NCBI GenBank assembly: GCA_023336855.1
Contig: JAMBLK010000095.1
Span: forward strand, 1 to 16,202
Reading direction: 5' to 3'
DNA length: 16,202 nucleotides
Origin: Actinomycetes bacterium
Lineage (GTDB): Bacteria > Actinomycetota > Acidimicrobiia > Spongiisociales > UBA5794
Each line of letters begins with the position of its first letter. Positions within the stretch are counted from its first letter, which is position 1. The translations under genes were made by a program, and so were the position numbers. Positions 6,541 to 14,440 of this stretch are shown one piece after another. The notes under the pieces are model-generated. The model did not search any database. It was given only the letters and a program-made list of their open reading frames with translations, and was not told where the DNA came from.

Positions 6541-7422
6541 CTACCGGGCGCGTGGGTGCGCCGTAACGTACACCTCGTAGAGATGTTCGGGGGATACAAG
6601 CGTGTAAACCTGTGTGGTGCTGATACTAGCGTGACCGAGCATTTCCTGGACGGTTCTCAGGTCAGCTCCTCCTTCCACCATGTGCGTTGCCGCCGAGTGA
6701 CGGAGAACATGTGGGGAGAGTGCACCGTCCTTGATGCCGGCGCGCCGACCATTCCGTTTGACGATGTCCCACATGCCCTGTCGCGTCAGCGACGTCCCCC
6801 TCGCGTTCAGGAAGAGAACATCGCTTCGCTCACGCTCGTTCAGAAGTTCGAGTCGGATCGGGAGGTAGCGCTCGATCGCACCCCTGGCGTGCCTTCCGAG
6901 AGGGATCAGTCGCTGCCTGTCCCCCTTCCCGGTCACGATGACGGTTCCAGATTCGAGGTCGAGATCGGTGAGACCCACCGTGACAGCCTCCGTAACACGG
7001 GCGCCCGTCGCGTAGAGGAACTCGAGGATCGCGACGTCCCGGATCCCGAGCGGCGTCGAGTGGTCCGGTGCATCGAGCAGCGTCTCGACCTGGTCGATCG
7101 TGAGCGCCTTCGGAAGATTCCGTGCTCTGCGTGGGGCGTCGATCAGAACTGTTGGATCTTCAGTCGTGTGACCTTCGACCACGAGAAACCGGTGGTAGCC
7201 GCGAACAGCGGCCAGTTTGCGGGCCCTCGTCGAACGAGCCAGGCCGCGACGAGAGAGGTCAGCAACGAAGCCTCCGGCCCCACTGGATGTCTCGTCGGCA
7301 TCGAGGAACTCGAAGTAGTCGCGAAGATCCCGTCGGTATGCGGTGACCGTGTTCGCGGAGAGTCCTCTCTCCGACCGAAGTGACCCGAGGAACTCCTCGG
7401 CGTCCGCGGGCAGCGGCGTCAT
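6541..7422 (-). CDS. xerD: Site-specific tyrosine recombinase XerD
   Basis: XerD resolves chromosome dimers at dif together with XerC and FtsK. The 293-aa length is standard. An N-terminal SAM-like DNA-binding domain (to about residue 90, with ERGLSANTVTAYRRDL) precedes the catalytic domain. All catalytic residues are visible: R142 in ATGARVTE, K166 in GKGDRQR, H238 and R241 in SPHVLRH, H264 in LGHASISTT and nucleophile Y273 in QVYT. The C-terminal EHLYEVYVTAHPRAR matches the XerD tail. ATG 7422 overlaps the Nudix stop as ATGA. XerD rather than XerC is supported by sequence feel and by the neighbours scpAB and Nudix, the same order as in mycobacteria. It is a housekeeping gene and not evidence of an integrated element. 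Confidence 0.93.
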   Translation of the reverse strand: MTPLPADAEEFLGSLRSERGLSANTVTAYRRDLRDYFEFLDADETSSGAGGFVADLSRRGLARSTRARKLAAVRGYHRFLVVEGHTTEDPTVLIDAPRRARNLPKALTIDQVETLLDAPDHSTPLGIRDVAILEFLYATGARVTEAVTVGLTDLDLESGTVIVTGKGDRQRLIPLGRHARGAIERYLPIRLELLNERERSDVLFLNARGTSLTRQGMWDIVKRNGRRAGIKDGALSPHVLRHSAATHMVEGGADLRTVQEMLGHASISTTQVYTLVSPEHLYEVYVTAHPRAR

Positions 7423-7949
7423 CTGCCCGCTGCAAGTAGCAGCCCTGCCACCGTTTTCGCATCGGTGATCACGCCCGACCGGACCTGTTCGACGGCTTCG
7501 TCGAGACGCATCCTGACCAGGCGTGAATGATGTTCCTCAGCACCCATCGGCCGGGGCGGCACAGCCTCGAGATCGGTCGCGAGGTAGATCGTGATGCATT
7601 CGTCGCTGAACCCCGGGGTGGTCAGAAGATCGATCAGATGAACGAGACGGCCGGGAGTGAAACCGATCTCCTCCTCGAGTTCACGTTCGGCCGTGTCTCG
7701 ACGATCCTCTCCCGGAATGTCCAATTTCCCTGCCGGGATCTCCACAAGCGCCCGGCCAACAGGGGTTCGGTACTGCTCGATCATGATCACGTCGTCGCCG
7801 ATGATCGGAACGACGGCCACGGCCCCGGGGTGAGCCACGACAACCCGCTTGATCGGCGAGCCGTCGGGTGTCATGACGGTCGCTCTGTCGAGTCGGAGGA
7901 AAGCCTCTTCAGCGATCGTTCGCGCCCCCAGAGCTCGGAAGCCACTCAT
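7419..7949 (-). CDS. Nudix hydrolase, ADP-ribose pyrophosphatase type
   Basis: This 176-aa protein has a Nudix box running from G74 to F97: IPAGKLDIPGE then RRDTAERELEEEIGF. The metal-binding glutamates are E90, E93 and E94. The spacing between the first Gly and the first Glu is one residue longer than the textbook box, as is often seen in actinobacterial ADP-ribose pyrophosphatases with a PAG-LD-PGE segment. YRTPVGRALVEIPAG upstream also fits that subfamily, which hydrolyses ADP-ribose to AMP and ribose 5-phosphate. ATG 7949 lies 4 nt after the pyrG stop and the gene overlaps xerD by 4 bp. The same pyrG-Nudix-xerD order occurs in M. tuberculosis (Rv1699-Rv1701, from memory). Confidence 0.9.
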   Translation of the reverse strand: MSGFRALGARTIAEEAFLRLDRATVMTPDGSPIKRVVVAHPGAVAVVPIIGDDVIMIEQYRTPVGRALVEIPAGKLDIPGEDRRDTAERELEEEIGFTPGRLVHLIDLLTTPGFSDECITIYLATDLEAVPPRPMGAEEHHSRLVRMRLDEAVEQVRSGVITDAKTVAGLLLAAGR

Positions 7950-7953
7950 CTCA

Positions 7954-9606
7954 TCACTTCGCTACGGCCGGCGCCTCTGAGACCACGGGAGTGGAACTCG
8001 TCTGAGACCTTCGGTGCTCAAGTGCCGCAGCTACGAACCCCATGAACAACGGATGCGGGTCGTCGGGGCGAGATTTGAATTCCGGATGGAACTGGCAGGC
8101 CACGAAGAAGGGATGGGAAGGCAGTTCGATGATCTCGACGAGACGGTCGTCCGGAGAGAGCCCTGAGAAAACGAATCCCGACCTTTCGAGTTGGTTGCGG
8201 TAGCGGTTGTTGACTTCCCACCGGTGACGATGCCGTTCGTAGATCACCGGCTCTCCGTAGAGCTCCTCGGTCAGGGAACCGGCCGTCAGCTTCGCCGGAT
8301 AGATGCCGAGGCGCATCGTTCCTCCGAGATCCTCGACATCGGCCTGGTCCTCCATCAGATCGATCACAGGATGTCTGCTCGTGGGATCGAATTCAGTGCT
8401 GTGGGCCCCGGCGAGGCCAACCACGTTACGCGAGAACTCGATCACCGCACACTGGAGACCGAGGCAGAGTCCGAGGAACGGCACACCGCGCTCTCGCGCA
8501 TGCCGGATCGCTTCGATCTTGCCCTCGATGCCACGAATCCCGAAACCTCCGGGAACGAGGATTCCGTCGAGGCCGTCAAGGTGTGTCGATGCGAGGAGGC
8601 CATCGATCTCCTCTGCAGGAATCCAGCGGATCTCGACGTTGGCGCCATTCGCCGCGGCGGAGTGACGGAGGGACTCGACGACGGAGAGGTACGCGTCGGG
8701 CAACTCGACGTACTTGCCGACGAGGCCGATGGTCACCGGTTCACTCGCACGCTTCATGCGTTCCACCATCGACCGCCATGCATCGAGATTCGGCTCGTCC
8801 GTTTCGAGTCCGAGTTCGCGACAGACCACAGTATCGAGTCCGGCATCATTGAGGGCCAGCGGCACGCCGTAGATGTTCGGCACGTCGACCACGCTGATCA
8901 CGGCGTCGGGTTCAACGTCGCAGAAGAGACTGATCTTGCGCCGTGCCGAGTCGTCGATCGCTCGATCCGATCGCACGACGATCACCTCGGGGAGAATGCC
9001 GTGTGACCGCAACTCGGCGACACTGTGCTGCGTCGGTTTGGTCTTGAGTTCGTCGCTCGTTGCGAGGTACGGGACAAGCGTCACGTGGATATAGCAGGTG
9101 TTCGCTGCGCCGACGTCCTTCCGGATCTGTCGGATGGCCTCTAGGAAGGGGAGGCTCTCGATGTCGCCGACGGTTCCGCCGACCTCCGTGATGACGACGT
9201 CGACGTCGTCATTCTGTCCCAGCTTGCGGATGCGCGACTTGATCTCGTTGGTGATGTGAGGGATCACCTGCACAGTGGCTCCGAGGTAGTCCCCGCGGCG
9301 TTCCTTGCGGATCACCGACTGGTAGATCGAACCGGTCGTGACGTTGGAGTCGCGTCGAAGGTGAACTCCCGTGTACCGCTCGTAGTGGCCGAGGTCGAGA
9401 TCTGTCTCGCCACCGTCATCGGTAACGAAGACCTCGCCGTGCTCGAATGGGTTCATCGTGCCGGGGTCGACGTTGATGTACGGATCGAGTTTCTGCAGCG
9501 TCACGCGGAGCCCGCGAGCCTCGAGAAGTCGCCCGAGAGATGCGGAAGTAATCCCCTTGCCCAGACTTGAGGTCACCCCACCGGTGACAAATACGTGCTT
9601 GGTCAC
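7954..9606 (-). CDS. pyrG: CTP synthase (glutamine-hydrolysing)
   Basis: PyrG aminates UTP to CTP using glutamine and ATP. The 550-aa protein has the synthase domain (MTKHVFVTGGVTSSLGKGIT, then KLDPYINVDPGTMNPFEHGE, TEVGGTVGDIES and KTKPTQHSV). It is followed by a class I glutamine amidotransferase domain with nucleophile C381 in FLGLCLG and H507/E509 in CQFHPEF. GTG 9606 is chosen because the family starts MTKHVFVTGG and a GGAG site lies 6 nt upstream; the frame remains open to 9840 inside recN. The C-terminal tail of about 20 residues is low complexity. It has its own promoter candidate in the 64-bp gap after recN and heads the pyrG-to-HD run. Confidence 0.97.
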   Translation of the reverse strand: MTKHVFVTGGVTSSLGKGITSASLGRLLEARGLRVTLQKLDPYINVDPGTMNPFEHGEVFVTDDGGETDLDLGHYERYTGVHLRRDSNVTTGSIYQSVIRKERRGDYLGATVQVIPHITNEIKSRIRKLGQNDDVDVVITEVGGTVGDIESLPFLEAIRQIRKDVGAANTCYIHVTLVPYLATSDELKTKPTQHSVAELRSHGILPEVIVVRSDRAIDDSARRKISLFCDVEPDAVISVVDVPNIYGVPLALNDAGLDTVVCRELGLETDEPNLDAWRSMVERMKRASEPVTIGLVGKYVELPDAYLSVVESLRHSAAANGANVEIRWIPAEEIDGLLASTHLDGLDGILVPGGFGIRGIEGKIEAIRHARERGVPFLGLCLGLQCAVIEFSRNVVGLAGAHSTEFDPTSRHPVIDLMEDQADVEDLGGTMRLGIYPAKLTAGSLTEELYGEPVIYERHRHRWEVNNRYRNQLERSGFVFSGLSPDDRLVEIIELPSHPFFVACQFHPEFKSRPDDPHPLFMGFVAAALEHRRSQTSSTPVVSEAPAVAK

Positions 9607-9612
9607 GCTGCG

Positions 9613-9637
9613 CTCCACCTCGGAAGGCCGCATCATA
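9613..9637 (-). promoter_or_regulatory. Promoter -10 and ribosome binding site of pyrG
   Basis: TATGAT (9637-9632) on the minus strand is a near-consensus -10, and GGAG (9616-9613) sits 6 nt before GTG 9606. Transcription would start near 9625, giving a leader of about 20 nt. No clear -35 is present. The predicted start lacks the G-run followed by CT used for CTP sensing at Bacillus pyrG. Confidence 0.55.
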
Positions 9638-9670
9638 CCGGATGCGTCGCTCTGAGCGCGAGACCGATTC

Positions 9671-11269
9671 TCACGAACCGTCTGCCATCGCCAACAGCTC
9701 TGCAGCGTGTTCGCGGCCACGTTCACTGTCGGGGAGACCGGCAAGCATCCGGGACAGTTCCTCGAGCCGCTCATCGCCCTGCAACTCGGATACCGTCGCC
9801 GTGTTGCCCTCCCTGCGAACCACGAAGTGGGTCTCCGCATATGCAGCGACCTGCGGCAGGTGCGTCACACAGAACACCTGTCGCCCTTCGGCAAGGTCCT
9901 TCAGTTTCGCTCCCATGGCGAGCGCCGTCGCTCCCCCGGTACCTGCGTCGATCTCATCGAACGCGATGATCGATGCATCCGCCGTGCCCGAGGCGAGCCT
10001 CAACGCCAGGATCAGCCGGCTCAGCTCTCCGCCCGATGCGACCTTGCCCACCGGGCCGGGAACGAGACCGCGGTCCGATGCGAACTCCAGAACAACCTGA
10101 TCCGCGCCATCGGGACCGGGATCTCGGTCCACGACACGGAACCCGACGTATGGGTCGGAGAAGCCCAGGTCTTTCAGGTGTCCGATCGCGTCAGCGGAGA
10201 TACGCTCCCCCGCCTCACGACGTTGTCGGCTCAGAGCGTCGGCCGCCTCGTTCACGTCTGAGCGGGCCACGACGAGAATATCCGCGATCTCACCGGATCG
10301 GTCGAGGAGGTTCTCCAGCTCCTCAGCCCGTTCTTCTGCATCTGCTTCGAACAAGAGCACGGCGTCCAGGTTGTTGCCGTACTTACGTTTCAGATCACCG
10401 AGCAAGGCGAGACGCTGCTCGATCTGTTCGAGATCCCGGGGGTCGTGGTCGAGATCGGCGCTCACCCTCGCGATCTCGGCATTGAATTCGGAGAGCAGTT
10501 CGTTGAGCTGCGCGCTCAACTCTGCGAGTGGCGCGAGCGATGGTGCAGTTCGAGATGCCGCTCGGAGTTCCCGATCTGCGTTCTCGAGCTCCGCGGATGC
10601 CCCGCTCTCCCCCGCCGCTGCCTGCACAGCCGCAAGTCGTTCCCTCAGTTCCTCGGAGTTCCGGAGGCGCGAGGCCCTGCTCAAGAGTTCATCGTCGTCC
10701 CCCTGTGCGAAGCCTGCCGCAGCGATCTCGTCTCTCTGGAAACGCACCATGTCGAGTTCACGCTCGAGGGCGCGGTGGTCTCCCCCGAGAGCGGCAGCTT
10801 GTTTCTCCGTGTCGACGAGGACCTGCCACGCATCCCGGTACACGGAGAGGGCCTCTCTCCCGGTCTCAGTGGGGGCTCCGTCGAGGAGGCGCCGGACGGC
10901 TCTCGGTTCGCTGAGCAGCGTTCGGTCGTGCTGTCCCACGACGTCCAACACGCCGGCCAGTGCCTCGGCGAGGTTCCCTGCTGTGGCCATCGCTCCGTCG
11001 ATCGAAGCGCGGGATCGTCGCCGATCCACTCTGCGGCCGAGGATGTTTTCCTTGCCGTCATCGATGAATCGCGCCTCAACCGTCGTTTCGTCACCGTTCG
11101 GGCCGATCTGATCCTTGCGTGCCTGCTCGCCTCGTAAGAGCCTCAATGCGCCGAGGAGGAGTGTCTTGCCTGTCCCGGTCTCTCCTGTGATGACGACAAG
11201 ACCAGGCCCAGGCTCGATCCGAGCACTCGGGATCAGACCGAGGTTGCCGACCGACAGTTCGTCAAGCAT
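9671..11269 (-). CDS. recN: DNA repair protein RecN
   Basis: RecN is an SMC-like ATPase that helps process and tether DNA double-strand breaks. The 532-aa protein has Walker A GETGTGKT at 29-36 near the N-terminus, a long charged heptad-rich middle that should form coiled coils, the ABC signature SGGELSRLILALRL from about 412, Walker B IIAFDEIDAGTGG from about 434 and the H-loop FCVTHLPQVAAYAE (H470). Length is slightly below the usual 550-590. ATG 11269 overlaps the end of nadK by 8 bp, so expression is likely coupled to nadK. No LexA-type box is expected upstream because the gene is internal to an operon. The order tlyA-nadK-recN is widely conserved. Confidence 0.96.
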   Translation of the reverse strand: MLDELSVGNLGLIPSARIEPGPGLVVITGETGTGKTLLLGALRLLRGEQARKDQIGPNGDETTVEARFIDDGKENILGRRVDRRRSRASIDGAMATAGNLAEALAGVLDVVGQHDRTLLSEPRAVRRLLDGAPTETGREALSVYRDAWQVLVDTEKQAAALGGDHRALERELDMVRFQRDEIAAAGFAQGDDDELLSRASRLRNSEELRERLAAVQAAAGESGASAELENADRELRAASRTAPSLAPLAELSAQLNELLSEFNAEIARVSADLDHDPRDLEQIEQRLALLGDLKRKYGNNLDAVLLFEADAEERAEELENLLDRSGEIADILVVARSDVNEAADALSRQRREAGERISADAIGHLKDLGFSDPYVGFRVVDRDPGPDGADQVVLEFASDRGLVPGPVGKVASGGELSRLILALRLASGTADASIIAFDEIDAGTGGATALAMGAKLKDLAEGRQVFCVTHLPQVAAYAETHFVVRREGNTATVSELQGDERLEELSRMLAGLPDSERGREHAAELLAMADGS

Positions 11270-12059
11270 GGGCGAGGCCGAACTGGTGTCGGACGGCCTG
11301 CGGGAAGGGGTGAGTGTCGAGTGTCATGAACTTGGCGGCCTGAGATCCACGAGAGACAACAACGCTCGCGCCAGGCTCGATCGTGGCGATCTCTCGTCCA
11401 TCCACGTTCACGCGCGCCGGACGCCCGATCTCCACGGTGACGGAGATCTCGGCATTGGGTGAAACGACGATGCTGCGCGACAGCAGGCTGTGCGGAGCGA
11501 TCGGCGTCAGAACGAGCGCCTCCACCTCAGGATCGACGACCGGCCCACCGGCGGACAGCGAGTAGGCGGTAGAGCCGATCGGTGTGGCAACGATCATGCC
11601 GTCTGCTCGGTACTCAGCGAAACGCCGGCCGTTGATGGCGACACCTATCTCGATGATCCGCTCGCTGACGATCTTCTCGATGACAACGTCGTTGAGACCG
11701 GTCGCTGTGAATCCCGGTCCATCGACGCTGACGGTCATGACTGGGAAGACCCGAAGCCGGTCATTCGAGAGCGCCTCGGCAAAGGCGTCGATCTCATCAA
11801 CCGCGAATTCCGCCAGGTACCCAACACGTCCGACGTTGATGCCTGCGATCGGGATGCCCGTGCTCAATGCCAGACGCCCTGCTCTGAGGACGGTTCCGTC
11901 ACCACCGACACCAACCACCGCTTCGACGTCCTGAGGGAGCGTGTCACCGTTCATGATGATGGCTTCGACGTCTCGCTTGAGGCATGCAGCGGTCAGGATC
12001 CTCGCCGCGTCGGCGGCGTGCGGCTTCTCTTCGTGGACAACGACGGCGACTCGCTTCAC
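11262..12059 (-). CDS. nadK: NAD kinase
   Basis: NadK phosphorylates NAD to NADP, the only route to NADP in most bacteria. The 265-aa protein carries VGVGGDGTVLRA (GGDGT at 52-56, catalytic D54), GLNDVVIEK at 121-129 (N123-D124, where many relatives have N-E) and VATPIGSTAYSLSAGGP at 157-173, all diagnostic for the family. The start is GTG 12059, overlapping the tlyA stop as GTGA, and the start of recN overlaps its 3' end. Coupled translation along tlyA-nadK-recN is therefore likely. Nothing unusual is seen apart from the conservative D at position 124. Confidence 0.96.
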   Translation of the reverse strand: MKRVAVVVHEEKPHAADAARILTAACLKRDVEAIIMNGDTLPQDVEAVVGVGGDGTVLRAGRLALSTGIPIAGINVGRVGYLAEFAVDEIDAFAEALSNDRLRVFPVMTVSVDGPGFTATGLNDVVIEKIVSERIIEIGVAINGRRFAEYRADGMIVATPIGSTAYSLSAGGPVVDPEVEALVLTPIAPHSLLSRSIVVSPNAEISVTVEIGRPARVNVDGREIATIEPGASVVVSRGSQAAKFMTLDTHPFPQAVRHQFGLAHA

Positions 12060-12847
12060 GATTGGCTCCCCTCGAGGACGATCTCCCGTACGGTACCCCC
12101 ATCGAGGGTCCGTTCGGCGATCCGGCCGTGAACGAGGAACTCCCTGTTCCCCTCGGTGCCGGTGATCGAAGAGGCAACGAGGCCCACAACTCCGATTCCA
12201 CTCGAGGCGAGAGCGGTTGCCGCTTGCTCGATCGCAAGCACATGCGCCTCCGGGTCCCGGACGATGCCGCCCTTTCCGACCAGGTCCTTCCCTACCTCGA
12301 ACTGCGGTTTCACGAGGAGAACCCAGTCCGACCCATCTGAGCCGAGGGCCGCTAGTTGCGGAGCCACGAGTGCAAGTGAGATGAAGGACAGGTCGGCGAC
12401 GACGAGATCGAAAGGCGCACCGAGCACCTCCGGGTCGGCGTGACGAATGTTCGTCCGTTCGACGACGATGACCCGCTCATCGGATCGAATCCGATTGTGC
12501 ATCTGGCCATATCCCACATCAACCGCTACGACTTCGTCCACTCCTCTTTGTAGGAGACAGTCGGAGAAGCCCCCGGTTGAGGCGCCAACGTCGACCGCCC
12601 TTCTCCCCGCAACGGGCACCTCGAAGGACTCGAGAGCGCCTTCGAGCTTGGCACCAGCCCGGCTCACGAAGCGTGCCGCCGGTGCATCGACAGACACAGG
12701 ATCCTCCGGGGCAACAAGCGTCGATGGCTTCGGAGCGGGGTTGCCTCGAACCCGGACGAGGCCCGCGTCGATCACTCGTTTGGCCTCAGTGCGCGACGCG
12801 ACGAGTTTCCGCCGGACCAACTCGGTGTCCAGACGTCTCCTGGTCAG
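12056..12847 (-). CDS. tlyA: TlyA-type rRNA 2'-O-methyltransferase, probable CTG start
   Basis: TlyA methylates ribose 2'-OH groups of 16S and 23S rRNA; in mycobacteria its loss gives capreomycin resistance. The protein has an N-terminal S4 domain followed by an FtsJ-like methyltransferase with SAM motif AVDVGASTGGF (84-94), VADLSFISL and VKPQFEVGK. A K67-D152-K180-E236 set is consistent with the RrmJ-type K-D-K-E centre. Only TTG 12820 is a standard start, but the nine codons upstream encode TRRRLDTEL, the conserved TlyA N-terminus. CTG 12847 overlaps the previous stop as CTGA and has GGAG 9 nt upstream, giving 263 aa. The next upstream in-frame codon of note is the stop TAG at 12856. Identity is firm; the CTG start is inferred. 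Confidence 0.9.
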   Translation of the reverse strand: MTRRRLDTELVRRKLVASRTEAKRVIDAGLVRVRGNPAPKPSTLVAPEDPVSVDAPAARFVSRAGAKLEGALESFEVPVAGRRAVDVGASTGGFSDCLLQRGVDEVVAVDVGYGQMHNRIRSDERVIVVERTNIRHADPEVLGAPFDLVVADLSFISLALVAPQLAALGSDGSDWVLLVKPQFEVGKDLVGKGGIVRDPEAHVLAIEQAATALASSGIGVVGLVASSITGTEGNREFLVHGRIAERTLDGGTVREIVLEGSQS

Positions 12848-13026
12848 GGTGTTCTACTCCCGGCACCGCCATCGACGTTGTCGAGGGCGCTTCCGAGCCG
12901 CCGAGCGATCTCCTCGGCCTTCTCTGGAGCTTCGGCCGGCTCGGACTGCTGGAGATCGGTCTCGAGGGCGTCGAGATCGTCGGTCGGCTCGGGCACGATG
13001 TCGTTCAGGTTCTGTTCCATGGACAC
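12844..13026 (-). CDS. Small acidic conserved-position protein
   Basis: This ORF of 60 codons encodes an acidic protein rich in E, D and A, with a helical middle (EAPEKAEEIARRLGSALDNV) and no recognised domain, signal peptide or membrane segment. Its reality is supported by context: it fills the gap between the HAD gene (2 nt from its stop) and tlyA (CTGA overlap). As I recall, a similarly small protein (Rv1693) sits at the same place in M. tuberculosis. GTG 13026 follows a GGGGGA purine run; ATG 13020 is a near alternative. Function is unknown. Its stop codon is the partner of the proposed CTG start of tlyA. Confidence 0.7.
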   Translation of the reverse strand: MSMEQNLNDIVPEPTDDLDALETDLQQSEPAEAPEKAEEIARRLGSALDNVDGGAGSRTP

Positions 13027-13027
13027 A

Positions 13028-13840
13028 TTATCCCCCGTTCTCGACGTCTTTCAGCATCACGAGACCCGGCAGGCCCGCGATCGTGGCGATCGTGTGATCC
13101 GGCTGCAGGTCCGGTGGCAGCGTGTGGTCGTAGTCGGTGACACCGCTGAGCACCAGAATCTTTCCCCATCCGGCGTCGGCGGCCAACGCGAGATCGGTAT
13201 CTGGACGATCGCCGACCATCCAGACATCGGAGTGCTCGATCCGCTTCTCGACGAGATGTCGCATCGGCTTGTTCGGTTTGCCGCACACGACCGGTGTCTT
13301 CCCTGTCGCCCGCTCAACGGCTGCCACGATCGACCCGGCCCCCGGATATCGGGCATTCGGCATGGGATAGGTTGGGTCGTCGTTCGTTGCGATGAATCTG
13401 GCGCCTCCCGCGATTGCGACGACGGCACGGGTCAGCCGCTCGTACGAGAGGCCGAGGTCCAGTCCGACGACGACGGCTGTCGCACCGGCCGGGTCAGTCG
13501 TGAGTTGAATCCCTGCATCCGACAACGTTTCACCAAGTTCGTCGGATCCAAGCACGAGGCATGTCTCATCGGTCTCGCTGAGAAGGTTCGCCGCCGCGAG
13601 TCCGGAGGTGATGACAGATTCCGGGTCGGGTACGAATCCCGTTCTCCGCGTGATGTTCCCAACCACGGTCTCCACGGCACGGGCCGAGTTGTTGGTGGCA
13701 AATAGGATCTGATGTCCTCCGTCTCGGAGAGCCGTAAGTGCCTCTCCCGCGCCCGGAACAGCCGTGCTATCGAGATAGACGACGCCGTCAAGGTCGAACA
13801 CGAAGGTCTTGGGCGAACCATCCGAGAGGACACCGCTCAT
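13028..13840 (-). CDS. HAD-IIA family phosphatase (glycerol-phosphate phosphatase type)
   Basis: This is a 270-aa haloacid-dehalogenase phosphatase of the NagD/PGP-like IIA class. Motif I is FVFDLDGVVY (nucleophile D16, acid D18), motif II ATNNSA (49-53), the conserved lysine is in CGKPNKPM (K188), and motif IV is MVGDRPDTDLALAADAG (D211, D216). The cap domain lies between motifs II and III. The protein at the same position in M. tuberculosis (Rv1692) is described as a glycerol 3-phosphate phosphatase, so that activity is a reasonable guess, not proven here. ATG 13840 overlaps the GNAT stop as ATGA and the stop is 2 nt before the small ORF, so it belongs to the GNAT-to-recN operon. Confidence 0.92.
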   Translation of the reverse strand: MSGVLSDGSPKTFVFDLDGVVYLDSTAVPGAGEALTALRDGGHQILFATNNSARAVETVVGNITRRTGFVPDPESVITSGLAAANLLSETDETCLVLGSDELGETLSDAGIQLTTDPAGATAVVVGLDLGLSYERLTRAVVAIAGGARFIATNDDPTYPMPNARYPGAGSIVAAVERATGKTPVVCGKPNKPMRHLVEKRIEHSDVWMVGDRPDTDLALAADAGWGKILVLSGVTDYDHTLPPDLQPDHTIATIAGLPGLVMLKDVENGG

Positions 13841-14379
13841 ATCGAATCACCCTGCTTCTCTCGGAACTCTTCGATGAAGTGGTTGGGATCGGCATCGGAG
13901 CGATGCATTGTGATCGACCGAGCCTTGAAGCCAGTTGATTCGAAGAAGTTCTTAGCGAGCCGGTGTCCCGGACTCACCCGGGCATCGAAGAGATCGATTC
14001 CTCGATCGACCAAGCGCTCCATGGCAAGATCGAGCATCGCAGCCCCGACGCCGACGCCTCTCGCTTCGTGATCGGTGAAGATGAAGTGCACGACACCGAT
14101 GTACCGATCGGCCAGAGGCTGCAGGAGCGGTTCTTCGATTGCGATGAGGAACCCAACCGCCACGCCGTCGATCTCTCCGATCACTGCAGTCACGGTGTCT
14201 GCTCGCAACAGAGGAGTGAGGGAGACGTCGATCGGGACGTCGAGTCCGTCCGCGTGCGGCCAGATCTCGCGAATCGCCGACTGCTCAATCTCGAGTGTCT
14301 CATACATGCGTAGGAGTTCGGGGAGATCGTCGACCACCGCCTGGCGCGCGGTGACACTCATGGGGCCGTTCGTTGTCAT
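13837..14379 (-). CDS. GNAT-family N-acetyltransferase
   Basis: This 180-aa protein matches the GNAT fold. A central strand and CoA-binding motif A occurs at GVVHFIFTDHEARGVGVGAA (95-114, with R107-x-x-G110-x-G112). It is followed by a helix AMLDLAMERLVDRG and the C-terminal motif B region ARVSPGHRLAKNFFESTGFKAR. The acceptor substrate cannot be read from sequence. ATG 14379 is used; ATG 14361 (residue 7) is possible. I see no Shine-Dalgarno sequence, but a -10-like CATCAT lies 6 nt upstream. It appears to head the operon GNAT-HAD-small ORF-tlyA-nadK-recN. I do not recall this neighbour from the mycobacterial cluster. Confidence 0.88.
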   Translation of the reverse strand: MTTNGPMSVTARQAVVDDLPELLRMYETLEIEQSAIREIWPHADGLDVPIDVSLTPLLRADTVTAVIGEIDGVAVGFLIAIEEPLLQPLADRYIGVVHFIFTDHEARGVGVGAAMLDLAMERLVDRGIDLFDARVSPGHRLAKNFFESTGFKARSITMHRSDADPNHFIEEFREKQGDSI

Positions 14380-14440
14380 GCTGACATGATGGTCTCAGGC
14401 CGGGGCCAAGTGGGAGTGAACTGGAGTATTCGACACAACC
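14380..14440 (-). promoter_or_regulatory. Intergenic with weak candidate promoter for the GNAT-recN operon
   Basis: This 61-bp gap lies between the HNH stop and the GNAT ATG. CATCAT (14391-14386) ends exactly 6 nt before ATG 14379, the spacing of a leaderless -10, but its first base deviates from TANNNT and no -35 is evident. No terminator hairpin with a T-tract follows the HNH gene. Confidence 0.25.

Noticed and set aside
6541..7422. Tyrosine recombinase as a sign of an integrated phage or island
   Set aside because: Its sequence and neighbours (Nudix, scpAB) identify housekeeping XerD.
9607..9637. CTP-sensing reiterative transcription control of pyrG
   Set aside because: The predicted transcription start lacks the G-run plus CT needed for that mechanism.
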